A stretch of 64,000 bases of DNA from Spongilla lacustris. Its lineage: Eukaryota; Porifera; Demospongiae; Spongillida; Spongillidae. The translations under genes were made by a program, and so were the position numbers. The notes under the pieces are model-generated. The model did no database searches and was not told the origin of the DNA. It saw only the letters and a list, made by a program, of their open reading frames with translations. The stretch lies in assembly GCA_949361645.1 (NCBI GenBank), contig OX442417.1:4570819-4634818 (forward strand). Reading direction: 5' to 3'. Shown one piece after another: positions 38,841 through 49,923 of the stretch; the first letter of the stretch is position 1; every line of letters starts with the position of its first letter.

Positions 38841-40062
38841 CACCTATATCCTACATAACTTTGCTGACACATACTGTGGGAAAGGATATAATGGCAATGA
38901 AATAATATTATTAATATCAGTATTCCACACTAGTAAAGAACTTGCATGTCCAAAGCTGCACGTTAATGACAGTACTCAAGAATAGAGTTACTGGAACACC
39001 TCCATATATGTACAGTGTATACATGTAAGGGTGCAGTTATACATTTCTACCCACCTACCACATAGTCTATGAGTGGGAACATGTTTGGTTGGGACGTTAC
39101 ACAGAAAATCTGATCTCTTTACTGCATGGAAACCCAAGCCTTTTTGAGAGAACTGTGTCCTGCAAGGCAGCAGAGCTGGAGGTGTCTGCAGTACCAATAT
39201 GGCATGCACCAGAACATTGGCTACATGGACTAGGATATACATGTACACATGTATTCTACAGCACAATCTTTCTCAAAGCTCCAATAGACATGCTCGCATG
39301 CCCCGCATTGTTATGAGTAAAATGAACTATGATCCTATCTGCACGTGCACTGCTGAAAATCAAAGTTCACTAGTGCCTTCGAGTATGTTTGTTATAATAG
39401 AACGTTGCGTGTTACATGTAAACCTAGTGATATAATAACTCTCCAAATCTATGACAGCTATGATAATTATCATTAGAAAGCAACACGTTACACACACAAA
39501 ATAAAACATCAGTAAATGTCAAGTCCACAAGTAGAGCTTGCTGCTGAGGATAACAGAAAAAGGCTGCCTGAATAACCATGCAAGAGCCGAACTGCATATG
39601 TGTGAGACAGAGCACATGGGTGAATGCACATACATGCATACACATATCTTCAATAAGTACACACCTCTTCACTTTGTACACATACTACTAGGTACACATA
39701 CAATACCTCTCACTAAGTACACATACCCATTCACTATGTACACATACATACCTCTTCACTAAGTACACACACAACTCTTCACTAAGTACACACACAACTC
39801 TTCACTAAGTACACATACACACATCTTTGTGTTTCTGTGCTGTGCATGAAGCACCCTGTTATGGAATAGTAGGCTACCAAGGGACATAGCCACGGTCCTA
39901 AAGTGGAGGGGCCAAGCCCATACCTTGTGCTCACATATGTCAAGTGGGCCATGTGTGATGTTTCTGTCATGCAGGTGTACTGGCATATTGGTGTTTTTGT
40001 GCTCTGCATGAAGCACCCTGGTAGGCTATCAAGGGATGTACCCAAGGTCCTAAAGCGGGAGG
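38841..40062 (-). repeat. Long inverted repeat, right arm
   Basis: Inverse of 35607-36768, ending GGTCCTAAAGCGGGAGG at 40062. It differs from the left arm by substitutions and by the number of CTTCACTAAGTACACA units at about 39655-39815. Confidence 0.88.
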
Positions 40063-40065
40063 GGG

Positions 40066-40250
40066 TGTCACGTGGAAATTGGTCCGGGCAAAAAGTGGTC
40101 TGGGTGGACCACTTTTCGCTGTGAAAATTGGTCTGATTCCGAACCACTTTTGGTTGCCAAATTTGGTCTGGGTTGCCAAAAGTGGTCCTGGTTTTATTAA
40201 CTTGCATGAAATCAGTCTTTGCCCTGTTACGCTCGTATATATGGTGTGCT
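40066..40250 (+). mobile_element. TGTCACG terminus of a GGTCC-module element
   Basis: TGTCACGTGGAAATTGGTCC is followed by four GGTCC/GGACC modules, then TTGCATGAAATCAGTC. It may be the left end of the unit whose other side is the dispersed copy at 41628-42215, which lacks its own right terminus. Confidence 0.65.
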
Positions 40251-40607
40251 ACTAAAAATGATCCGAGGTAATTAGTGCATGTGTGCAGTAAATACAAGCG
40301 TACGGTACGTGTACATGTATAGCATGATTTACATTGCACATTTTATACTTAATTCTTATTTATATGACGCTCTTTGTCCTGCTTCTGATTTTAGCTTGAG
40401 AGATTCATGTATGACTGAATAGTCAACACAACTTGCATGTATAACTTTTTATGCATGGCTAATGAATCATGTCCTGCACAATTCTTATTTAGCTCTTTCA
40501 GGATGGTCTTCCGTCATATATCTATAAATCTTGATGAACATGAACTGATAAATTAACGTTTGTAATTAAGAGTACACATGCATGGAAGCGTGTCAAGTTA
40601 TGTTTAA

Positions 40608-41400
40608 CCTTTAATCTCCCGTCGTCCTACGCGTAGGATTAGCGTCCTACGCGTAGGACGCAAGTTAAAATTAATTTTTAGCAAACTCATATGATCAAAA
40701 AATAAACCAAAGTCTCATTGCACTGTAGAAATGGTTATTAATTCAGGAAATATTTTTACTTTCTTGCAATTCTTCGAACTGATTGTCAAATACAATCAAT
40801 ACTGTATTGCTAAAAGATGTATTTGCGGTAAATCGCGAAGCAACTTAAAGTACCGAAAAGTAATGTTGGGAAGATCAGAGCAACATTTTAAAAGAAGGGG
40901 GTAGTAGGACAAGTCTTTTGCACTAAGCATATAAAAACGTACATTGTAGATTTGGAAATTACTAGCTCCACAAGCTTATGAACGATAGGTATTTGTCAGA
41001 CGCATGTTGCGGGAATAGCCAAGTGAATGGACAAAATCTGAAAACGTACAATGCGTTTTCGGTAAAAATGGCAAAATCAATTAGAGTAAAAACACTGCCG
41101 TAGAATGTATAAAGTAGCCCACAAATCATGCTTCAAAAAACATTTTTAAAAAGTGATACTTGTACTTTTTTCTGTGACAATTAAATTCTCTACAAAATGC
41201 ATTTTTAAGAACCGTATCTGTTTATTTGCATTGTATAACCAAGGGTGTGATTTTAAAAAAAGACTGACAATTGGTAAATTTAGCATGATAGACACATCAA
41301 ACAACAGTAGAGAAATGGATGCCAAAAAACTGCATTTCTATTTATAATGAATTTTCAAGTATTGGTCCTACGCGTAGGACTTGGACCTGGAGAATTAAGG
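40608..41400. mobile_element. TTAA-flanked MITE with TCCTACGCGTAGGA palindromes
   Basis: TTAA lies immediately outside both ends (40604-40607 and 41401-41404). The ends are CCTTTAATCTCC and the inverse of CCTTAATTCTCC. The left arm has the perfect palindrome TCCTACGCGTAGGA or its near copy twice, the right arm once. 793 bp, AT-rich, no transposase. CC(C/T)T-like ends with TTAA fit a piggyBac-type origin. Confidence 0.88.
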
Positions 41401-41627
41401 TTAAAAAAATTAGTTTCAACATATCATTAACTCGTTGAGGGTTGAAGGCGTGTTTTGGAGGATTTTAAATCAAATAGACCCTGATTTCATGATGGCACAG
41501 TATTCCTATGATCCATGCCGGCAAGCGCAACTGAATATCGAAAAATGAAAACAGCAGGCTTTAATCCTTGCTGTTGCTAAAGGTGTGACTGTTTGTAGCT
41601 TATATTGCATCATTCTACATACACTAT

Positions 41628-42215
41628 TTCAACATCTTGTTTGTACACTGCATGCATTGTCAGACGCATGCATAAGAACCAAGCACAATTTGCAATGAAC
41701 TACATTCATCGGCTTTAAACAGTACGTGCATGCACTGTTAATACTTTCTTCAAAGTTATCATATAGATCCTGATTCCCAATGAAAAATTCCCTCCAAAAG
41801 CATCCTTGTGTGGAGCTTTAATTACCTTAGAACTTACATGCAGTACAAAGAGATTCCTTTGTAATCACTGCATAATCACGAACCTTGCTGAAAATCAATC
41901 ATTTTGTCTTAATGCATGTTATGCATCATAAGAGCCACCATGCACGTTACCATGGTTAGCATCGAATTCATCCACATCATCTCTGGCAATAAACAAGCAC
42001 CAGGCCAGGCCTCCATAGGTGTAGAAGGTTTGGTGAATAGAGTAGCCAAAAGCTGTTCCATATATAGAGTATAAGCGCATGCATGGAGTCTATAATCGTT
42101 TGATCTGCACGAGGTAGAGACCTATATGTCTAGTGGATGCTGTTGCATGTGTTTCTTTACCATATCGCTAGAACCTGTCAGCAGTACATGCTCGCGCATA
42201 TTTGATAATTTTAAA
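41628..42215 (+). repeat. Dispersed element (copy 2)
   Basis: Same-orientation copy of 10860-11456, sharing AACCTTGCTGAAAATCAATC and GTCTAGTGGATGCTGTTGCA, with a 25-bp insertion relative to copy 1 near 41970. It stops abruptly after GCTCGCGCAT, before the palindromic terminus. Confidence 0.85.
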
Positions 42216-42600
42216 AATGAATATTAGTATACTCACCCGGATGTAATATCGGAAGAATGCATAAACAGCTCCTTATTGATCTTAACCCAAAAGTCCAATC
42301 AGCTTGCCCTAAAGTTCAATCAGGTTGCCTTAGAGTCGACAATCAGCTTGCCCTAAAGTATCAGATGATATTGCATAATCTGAGCACTCCATACAAAACG
42401 ATGCCCGTTACTATTACAGTTGTCGTCTGCTTGGCGGTTCTGACTTGTTTCCAAATGTGAACAGACCTTCACTTCAAGAACTAGATTTTGTACTGTCTAT
42501 ACCGGCTCTATAAGCATTGTACATGTAGCTGCTGTGCTCACAGACAATCAGATTCAGTTCTTTCAATTCATGGAATCAATATACAAATAATTCGCAACTT
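42216..42600. other. No gene seen
   Basis: Includes two near-tandem copies of a CAATCAGCTTGCCCTAAAGT word (42296-42358). Nothing else is recognisable. Confidence 0.45.
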
Positions 42601-42624
42601 TTAAGCATCACTGAAAAAAGCGTT

Positions 42625-42651
42625 GCTAGGGGGGCTTTCAGCGCTCCCCAT

Positions 42652-42688
<37 letters not shown>

Positions 42689-42817
42689 AGCTGCATGAGC
42701 AGGAGGGGTGCCACCTTCCCGCACCCTCTCCGGGCTTTCTCGACTTCAGAAAAATCCTGCAATCTAGCTGCCAGTGTGCGCCCTACCATACATATTATCC
42801 TGGCTACGCCATGCACT
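42625..42817. mobile_element. MITE fragment with poly-C and CCTGGCTACGCCA end
   Basis: GGGGGCTTTCAGCGCTCCCC, then about 37 C, then GGCTTTCTCGACTTCAG and finally CCTGGCTACGCCATGCACTG at the border of duplication copy B. The GCTACGCC-CTG terminus matches those at 47380 and 57830. The left terminus is not resolved. Confidence 0.55.
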
Positions 42818-45345
42818 GCCTCACTTGGTCCAGCATTCAGGAACCGCCCATGTTACGTGTGTATCGAGTATCCGGATATAACCACAGGCACTAGGGCGAG
42901 CATAGATCGAATAACGGCTGCCGCTTGCCATTTGGAATGTGCGGCTGAGGAATGTGCGGTTAACTTCAACGGGGTTGATGTCAACTCGTACCAGCCGTGA
43001 TAGCTGCTGTCCCTCTCGTAACCCGTTCATACAGATATAGTCCCTCCCGTTGATGGATGCTTTCTTCCCGCATATGTAAACAATGCTAATGGCATTATAG
43101 AAACGTTTGTACTCTGGGATGGTCCAGCAATGGTCATACTCCTAGTACCATCCGCATGGTTATAAAACTGGCTCAGAAAGTGTATTGGAATTGGAGAGTA
43201 AAACGGGAAACAATGACTAGTGGTGACGTGTTTTGGAAGGCTCTAAAACAGCTTCTTCCATTAGCTGCTTTTGTTCCTTCGCTTCATAATACCAGTTTTT
43301 ATATATGACATCTACTATTCCTTGGTAACTCCAATACCAGGTGAAAATCTCATTTGCGTTTGTATTTATTGTTATGTGGAGTCACTTAACGTTGGCCAGT
43401 TAGCCAGGGTCAGCACAACTAACCGCTGACAAAGAAAATTAACTATCGATGATCATGCACAGCAGCATAACAATCCTTTACAATACATTCTGTATAAATC
43501 CCTGTATTCAATCTGCCACGACATGATTTCGGCTTGAATCAGGATGTAATTTACAGGTACTTCTGGGGGTGGCCGATTAAGGACGTTTAAGCCTTACATC
43601 TCGCAGTAGTAATTCATATGCTGAAGTGGAAATGTTCTGGTATTAGTGGTTAGGCCTACCTTTTGCGGTTGGACCATTAAAAAAAAAAAAAGACGATATT
43701 AAATTGTACGTGTCATTTAAACGGTATTCTCATCCGATCGTTTGTACTTAGTTTACACCTCGTTTGTTCTTAGTTCAAACGGTGCGTTTTTCCCCGTTTT
43801 GTGTGGCTGATGGTAAACACATACTGTAAGGTGGCACTGTCACAGTCTTGCTGCTTTTTGCGATCGAGTCTTGGGGCCTACCTGGAAAAAGCATCGACAG
43901 TTTCTGAACCTCTACCGGCAATACTTCCCCTCAACTAAAACACCACATGGTAAGGGCACTGCATTTGCGCAATTTCGTCATAAGTAACTCTTATACCTAC
44001 CTTCCTTTATAGCTCTAAAGATGACTATAGAGAAGCCAGCGACGACTGCGGTGGGCGTGTCCCATGTTTCGTATCTGTTTTTACTAATAGCTTTACATGT
44101 AGATCAAGCGTCAGGTACGTGAAAGAGGAAAGGATGTCCCTGCATGACTTAATTATGCATGTTTGCATTATCAACTGCACGTGGTTGTAGAAAATCAAAT
44201 GTATAGTTGGGTAGTGGTTCAGCAAAATTATAGTTCACCATCCTTTAGTCTGTACATTGTAACGTATAATGTGTTATGATCACCTGACGTCATGCGCGTC
44301 TTGCATCAGTATATGCATGTGCATGTGTTATTCATGCATATTATGTATATGACACATAATAAGTTGCTATAAATATGTACCACTGTCAGTTTCAGTATGA
44401 CACCGCCTTGTTTCCGGCCTCCGTTGTTCGTTTCCCGTCCGGTTATTGTATATCTCGATTTATAGCAATATAAAAGACGCGCATGACGTCAGATGATGAC
44501 GAAAACGCGCTTTGCAGAAGGTCTTACATTGTACGTCATAACGTACTCTTATCGTTACATTGAATATAATCATTATTATATACCTCCTTCAACTTGGATG
44601 CAAGGTACGGATCCAGCAATCTGAATGGTGTCAAGAATAAACAAAAACAACAACCAAAAAAGAAAAGACGAAATAAAAACAAGTAACAGAACAATGTATC
44701 AGATTCGGAAGCAAATGAAAAATTGCCATCTATAGTTTTTACGTATACGTATAGAGACGGGGATGCAGAATACACTGCAGCCATATCATGTTAAAAAAAG
44801 AATATAACAAATTCGGTTCAATGGTACATGTTCATGGTGCAATTGGCTGACGCTAGGCCTACATCCATGCATGTAATCATTATGAAGTTATTAACTAACA
44901 CTATAGACCAAACATAGATGTAGGAACAGTTTTAAAACCCACAAATGGTAAATCAGCAATCAGAATTTCAAGTTACTACACATCGCACGTGGGACATCGC
45001 ACGTAGGGCGATTATCTTTGACGTTCGGGCAATACATGTACCGATGTACGTGTAGCAAATTAAAAACTGACATCCTGACCACTTGTTTGCAAAGCATTGG
45101 CATATTGGGATCAATTCTCACCATTTGGGGAGTGTCTCCTTGCGATATGCATGTGTACAATGAGATTCGTTTGGAAATAACAAACTGCTAATAAAAAGTA
45201 ACAATAATTCGTCTTTTTTTGCTTTGTTGTTTTCTAGATCGTCGAGTAAACATATGATGTAATCTTCACCGGTACCGATTCAATGATGATGCATGCAATA
45301 TGGCAGGTGCTCCAATTTTATGCATAGGAATGATTTTGGGGGCAC
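42818..45345 (-). repeat. Segmental duplication, copy B (compact)
   Basis: Inverted copy of the blocks of 11652-25193, without the four insertions. Examples: GGTTGGACCATT at 43668, CTTTACAATACATTCTGT at 43477, and the CGTTTCCCGTCCGG stretch at 44434. It serves as the empty-site reference for the insertions in copy A. No intact gene. Confidence 0.88.
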
Positions 45346-46682
45346 CAGCAAACCCAAATAATCCGGCTTCACTAATCTCACAAGCTAATCCCACAATACA
45401 TCGCTTTCAATCGTGCTGTATAGATAAAGCGTTCATGCTCTCATATGTGAGCTATTATACAACCGAACCGTATAATGCATACATACATGAATTTATGCCT
45501 TTTGTGAGCGCTCGCTGATTCAATAGTTTCGCAACCAAAATTGTACCGCCCGGTACAACTTTGGTTGCGAAAAGTGTACAGGCCTTAATTGCCAAAAGTG
45601 TACCGGGTAGTGAGAAAGTACCGTTAGCTTTAACCAGCTAGAAGTAAGTTGTCGGTTAGACCTGGCGAAGAGATATTTGATGTCCTGGCTCAATTGCATA
45701 TCTATTGGTGCTAAAAAGAAAGTCGGCTTTTTAACTGAGCTTGGATGCAACTCATTAGTTACTGCATTAATTCGTCCAGGCATATATACAATTTGCATAT
45801 GTGTTCATTAAGTAACGTAGTTATTTATTATAGCTCTACCACATTCATACTGGAATGGTTCAAATGACATTTCTACATTCGGTATTTACATCATGCATTT
45901 AACACTTAACAGGGTGTGTTTTTTTTTTTTTTTTTTGTGCAAATATAAGTGTTATATCATACAGCTAGGTAATGAATACTGTTATCAAAATCAGCAAAAA
46001 AAAGTGATTCAGACACGATGCATAAATACATGTACATTGAGTTAATACTATTACATTCGCCTAAAAGGTTCATAGTGGTTGGATATGTTGGCTTCTTTGG
46101 AATGTATTGGACCTACAACACTGATGCATGTCTTCACAGTGATATGGTGAAAACTGCAGCCACTTGTATGTACATCCAGATTTACAAAACAGCTGTATCA
46201 AAAGCCAAGGTCGTTTTTTTTTTTGAGGAATCAGTGCTGCTATCAATGCCATCACTGCAGTAAATGTACCATCAACTATTGAACCCATTGGCCTATGCAC
46301 ATCAGATGGCAAGCGACCTGACAGTTGTTCTATTGCCCCATGGAAGTCTGACCAGTGTCTTGTTTGGGACTTTACTTGTGTTGACACCTTCACAGCCTCA
46401 TACATATCTGATGCCACAAGGGAGAATAGAGTTGTAGCCACAGCTGCTGAAGCCAGAAAGAGGGAGACGTATGCTCTGCTGTTCAAATCCCACCATTTGT
46501 GCCCTTGACCCTGATGCTCTCAGTTTGCTCACTGATATCAGCAGGCGTCAGCAGAGCATCACAAATGATCACCAGTCCCTCTCATGTCCATTGCTCTACA
46601 GCATGGCGATGCTGCCTCTGTATTGTGCACCCCAAATAGCATGTAGTTTATATAGTGTAACCCTGGGTGATTTTATACACTC
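45346..46682. other. Repeat terminus and an unidentified minus-strand frame
   Basis: 45525-45665 is a single-ended relative of the 56282-58070 element (GGTACAACTTTGGTTGCGAA, GTACCGTTAGCTTTAACCAG). A minus-strand frame (46070-46486) reads NSRAYVSLFLASAAVATTLF then MYEAVKVSTQVKSQTRHWSD and LSGRLPSDVHRPMGSIVDGT. The composition is protein-like with a hydrophobic start, but I recognise no family. A TTTT run at 46216 breaks its end. Confidence 0.4.
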
Positions 46683-46882
46683 NNNNNNNNNNNNNNNNNN
46701 NNNNNNNNNNNNNNNNNNNNNNNNNNNNNNNNNNNNNNNNNNNNNNNNNNNNNNNNNNNNNNNNNNNNNNNNNNNNNNNNNNNNNNNNNNNNNNNNNNNN
46801 NNNNNNNNNNNNNNNNNNNNNNNNNNNNNNNNNNNNNNNNNNNNNNNNNNNNNNNNNNNNNNNNNNNNNNNNNNNNNNNNNN
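46683..46882. other. Assembly gap of 200 N
   Basis: Exactly 200 N; probably a fixed-size scaffold gap of unknown true length. Any frame across it is meaningless. Confidence 0.99.
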
Positions 46883-47500
46883 TATATTGATCGTTGAGCG
46901 GATATACCGTATATCGGTTCAATAACATGGCGTGCAAGACCACAGGAAAGTTTGGAAGCAAGTTACAGTTATTTACTATTCTACCTGGTTTTAGCATGCT
47001 TCTACACAATTATGCTATGTTTTGTGACTTTAAAAGTGCAAAAGTTGCAAAGCGGCTGGGGCGGAGCCCCAAACCCCGCTTGCTGGGGTAGGCGTGTCCC
47101 GCCACGCCATCACTTTCCCCCGCACCTAAATCTGGGATCCGCCCCTGACTTGGCCAAACGCAAGGGGACCCCCTTCGTATCCATGTATCCGTTGCCAAAC
47201 GCAAGGGGAAGTAGTCGGATTTGGCCAAACCTCCCCCCCCCCCCCCCCCCCCCCCTCCCCCTTCGGATTTGGCCAAACGCAAGGGGTGAATGGTGTTAAG
47301 CCGGCGGGGGGGGGGGGGGGGGGGGGGGCGCCATTAGTGCATTTTGCCCCCGGGCGCCCAACACCCTCGCTACGCCACTGCTCAAATGGATCGAGCTTTT
47401 TGGTTCTGACTTTCATCCATTTCGGAGGACCAATCAGATTGCAGAGCACCCGTGACGTCACAATACGAGTGCAAATTGTTAATAATTATGTCACATGACA
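46883..47500. mobile_element. MITE fragments with poly-C/poly-G
   Basis: A unit ends GGGATCCGCCCCTGA at about 47147. A second unit of TTGGCCAAACGCAAGGGG repeats (47151, 47193, 47223, 47269) carries a poly-C run near 47231 and a poly-G run near 47305, ending CGCTACGCCACTG at about 47380. No coding content. Confidence 0.6.
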
Positions 47501-47637
47501 CATGGTTAACTAATTGGTAAGGCGGTACTGAAGCTGTGTGACAGTGTTTCTCGCTTTAAAGCAAAGGTCATGTACGTTTGTGGCAAGCTAAATGAACGAC
47601 AGGATGACCTGAAGATTGGGTAAAAAGGCGAAGTTTC

Positions 47638-47785
47638 ACCGCCAATACTTTCAAAGAGGTACGAACTGTTAGTTGAAGCTCTAGCGACCCATGTTAACTT
47701 AAAAGAAAGTCGTTACGCTTCTGCCGTGCTGCTGAGCTGGCTGTTGCTTCTCTCACTGCCACGTTCTTTTTGAAAGTATGGCGGT
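47638..47785. repeat. Inverted repeat, 20-bp arms
   Basis: ACCGCCAATACTTTCAAAGA and, inverted, TCTTTTTGAAAGTATGGCGG, about 107 bp apart. Possible MITE remnant. Confidence 0.65.
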
Positions 47786-47816
47786 AGACCCTCCTTATGT
47801 ATAAGATAAGGAATGT

Positions 47817-48135
47817 GATAGCGCTATATTCGGAAGGATCACAACTTCTAGTAGAATACGCGGCACCATGCACGATATGAAATTGAAGAATATAAAAACT
47901 AACTACCGGCTTTACACTGTTAAAATTTCAAGGTGCTTATAAAGAGCGAAAACTTTACCAGGGCAACGTTTATCCACCTAGGTCGACACTCTGTAATTAC
48001 ACCGTGGATTTGCAAGCGGATTCAAAGATGATAGCGCCAGAGATGCACATCAATAATACCGGTAGATTTTGTAGAAACTGTACATAGACAACGCTGACAC
48101 TGTATCGAAACGCATTGTATAAAAAGTTCCATCCC
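47817..48135 (+). repeat. Dispersed repeat, uninterrupted copy
   Basis: Aligns with 907-1203 joined to 6981-7020. At 48091-48100 it reads ACGCTGACAC where the interrupted copy has ACGCCGG / CCGGCAC. It therefore shows the site without the Ginger1 insertion, with CTGA in place of CCGG. Confidence 0.85.
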
Positions 48136-48199
48136 TGACACCCGCCAAAGATTTGCAGCCAACGTTTAAATGCAATGAAAACAAACGTGGTATGTGCTC

Positions 48200-48413
48200 A
48201 CTGTAAATAAAATAGTTGCTAGGTGTAGTCAACAGGTGAAACCAAATTTTGGTTTGGCATAGCAACCAATATCATTATAGTTGCAACCAATTTAATTACA
48301 CTGTAATTAATTAAATTGGTTGCCACTTGGTTGCTATGTCAAACTTGGTTTCACGTATTGACTACACAGTGTAAACCAACTTGATTTGACCTAGCAACCA
48401 TTTTATTTACAGT
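48200..48413. mobile_element. Palindromic MITE, about 214 bp
   Basis: ACTGTAAATAAAATAGTTGC and its inverse GCAACCATTTTATTTACAGT are at the ends. Most of the interior is also inverted (TAGTCAACAGGTGAAACCAA; ATTGGTTGC and GCAACCAAT). The centre is near 48304. No protein. GTGCT is present at both flanks. Confidence 0.82.
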
Positions 48414-48762
48414 AAGTGCTAATAAATCCAAATTATTAAAAATATGTTATGCTTTAGCTCATTATTAAATATTATTAAACAGTGGATTCACGTTTTATGT
48501 TTAGTTTGATATCCTCTAGGATACTCCTGAGCTGCTCCATACTTTGCTTCATAGTAGCAAGCTGCTCCTTCACATCATCCAGTTCATCCATAAAGTTATC
48601 CTCTATTGCTAATAAGTCTTCCTTGCCCATTGTGTCATCTTCTTCCTCAGTATCATGATGCATATAGCAAAACCTTGATAAATATTCTGCACATCACAGC
48701 ACATGCATCTGTAGCTGCATCTCCATGTTGCGCCTAGCAGCATTCTCATCAATGGGGGAACT

Positions 48763-49923
48763 TAGGGTGTGTAACCGGTTATCAGGTTATTCGGGTTATT
48801 CTGATATTCGCAAAAACCTATCCGTTCGAATAGTTATTTAGCATTACTCGGAAAAATCGATTATTGGATTTAATTTGTTCTATTCAAAATAACCGGTTTG
48901 TGAATCTCCATTCGGAGATACTTAGGTATTCGTCGTCCGCATCGACAATTCATCCATTTTTTACGATATTACATGTACGATATAATTACTTCTAATTTGA
49001 AACGTAACGTTAATTAACGTCACTATTGTAGTAGGGGATGAGATCATAAACATGTACGGGCAGTAATTCGAACTAGCCAACAGATCTCCCCCTTTACGAG
49101 TCCTGACGATGGACAGCTCCAGCTACAAATCAAAGTTAGTTCGCTTAGTGCATTTTGAACGAGCTGGTTTCTTGCATCAATCTCTCTGAGCTGATATTGC
49201 CACGATCGTATACTTAGGCCTACTTAGTAAGTTACTAGTATTTTCAAAACTCGCGATGGTGAAATGGAGGCTGCATGGCCAGTGGTGCGTAAGCTTCATC
49301 TGTGGTTCTACTCTTTTGGCATCAGGTACGATGTGACAGTGTACATCTGTAGGTAGACCTCAGCGACACGCCCATCTAGGTACGTGGTTAGGCCAAGCGA
49401 TTTAGGCCTAAGTAGGTAGCTGTGGTTGTGTGCTGAGTGCATCTGGTGTGATGTGGGTAGCTGTGGATGCATGCTGTACTGATCTGGTGTAATGCATGTG
49501 GGTAGTTGTAGGAGGGTATCTGGTGTGATGGGGTTGTGTGCCTCATGAGGGCACTGGTGTGATAGGGATAGGTGTGTTTGTGTGCCTCATGAGGGCACTG
49601 GTATGATGGGAGTAGGTGTGTTTGTGTGCCTCATGAGGGCACTGGTGTGATGTGGGTAGGTGTGTGTGTGTTGAGGGCATCTGGTGTTGTAGGAGGGTAT
49701 CTGGTGTGATGTGTATATTTAGGTGGCTCAGTGAGCAGAAAACCTGAATAACCTAGGTATTCGGCCGGCAAATTGTTAAATCCTATTCGGAAAAATCGAT
49801 TTTCTTTTTTCAAGTATTCGGAAAAATCGATTTTCTGATCCAGAAAAACCTGAAAAATCGATTAGTGTTTTTAAAGTATATGAAAAATCGATTTTCATTA
49901 TTCAGGGGAGGTTACACACCCTA
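48763..49923. mobile_element. hAT-like insertion in the TRPA-like gene
   Basis: The ends are TAGGGTGTGTAACC and its inverse GGTTACACACCCTA. The flanking eight bases are GGGGAACT (48755-48762) and GTGTAACT (49924-49931), alike at six positions. The interior has AAAAATCGATTTT words repeated near the right end (49793-49898) and the 44-bp minisatellite at 49537-49668. No transposase. It abuts the C-terminal coding exon of the channel. Confidence 0.78.
49537..49668. repeat. 44-bp minisatellite, three copies
   Basis: GTGCCTCATGAGGGCACTGG recurs at 49537, 49581 and 49625, each followed by TGTGATGGGAGTAGGTGTGT-like sequence. It contains the palindrome GTGCCTCATGAGGGCAC. It lies inside the hAT-like insertion. 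Confidence 0.85.

Noticed and set aside
46471..47009. Open frames across 46683-46882
   Set aside because: They run through 200 N bases.
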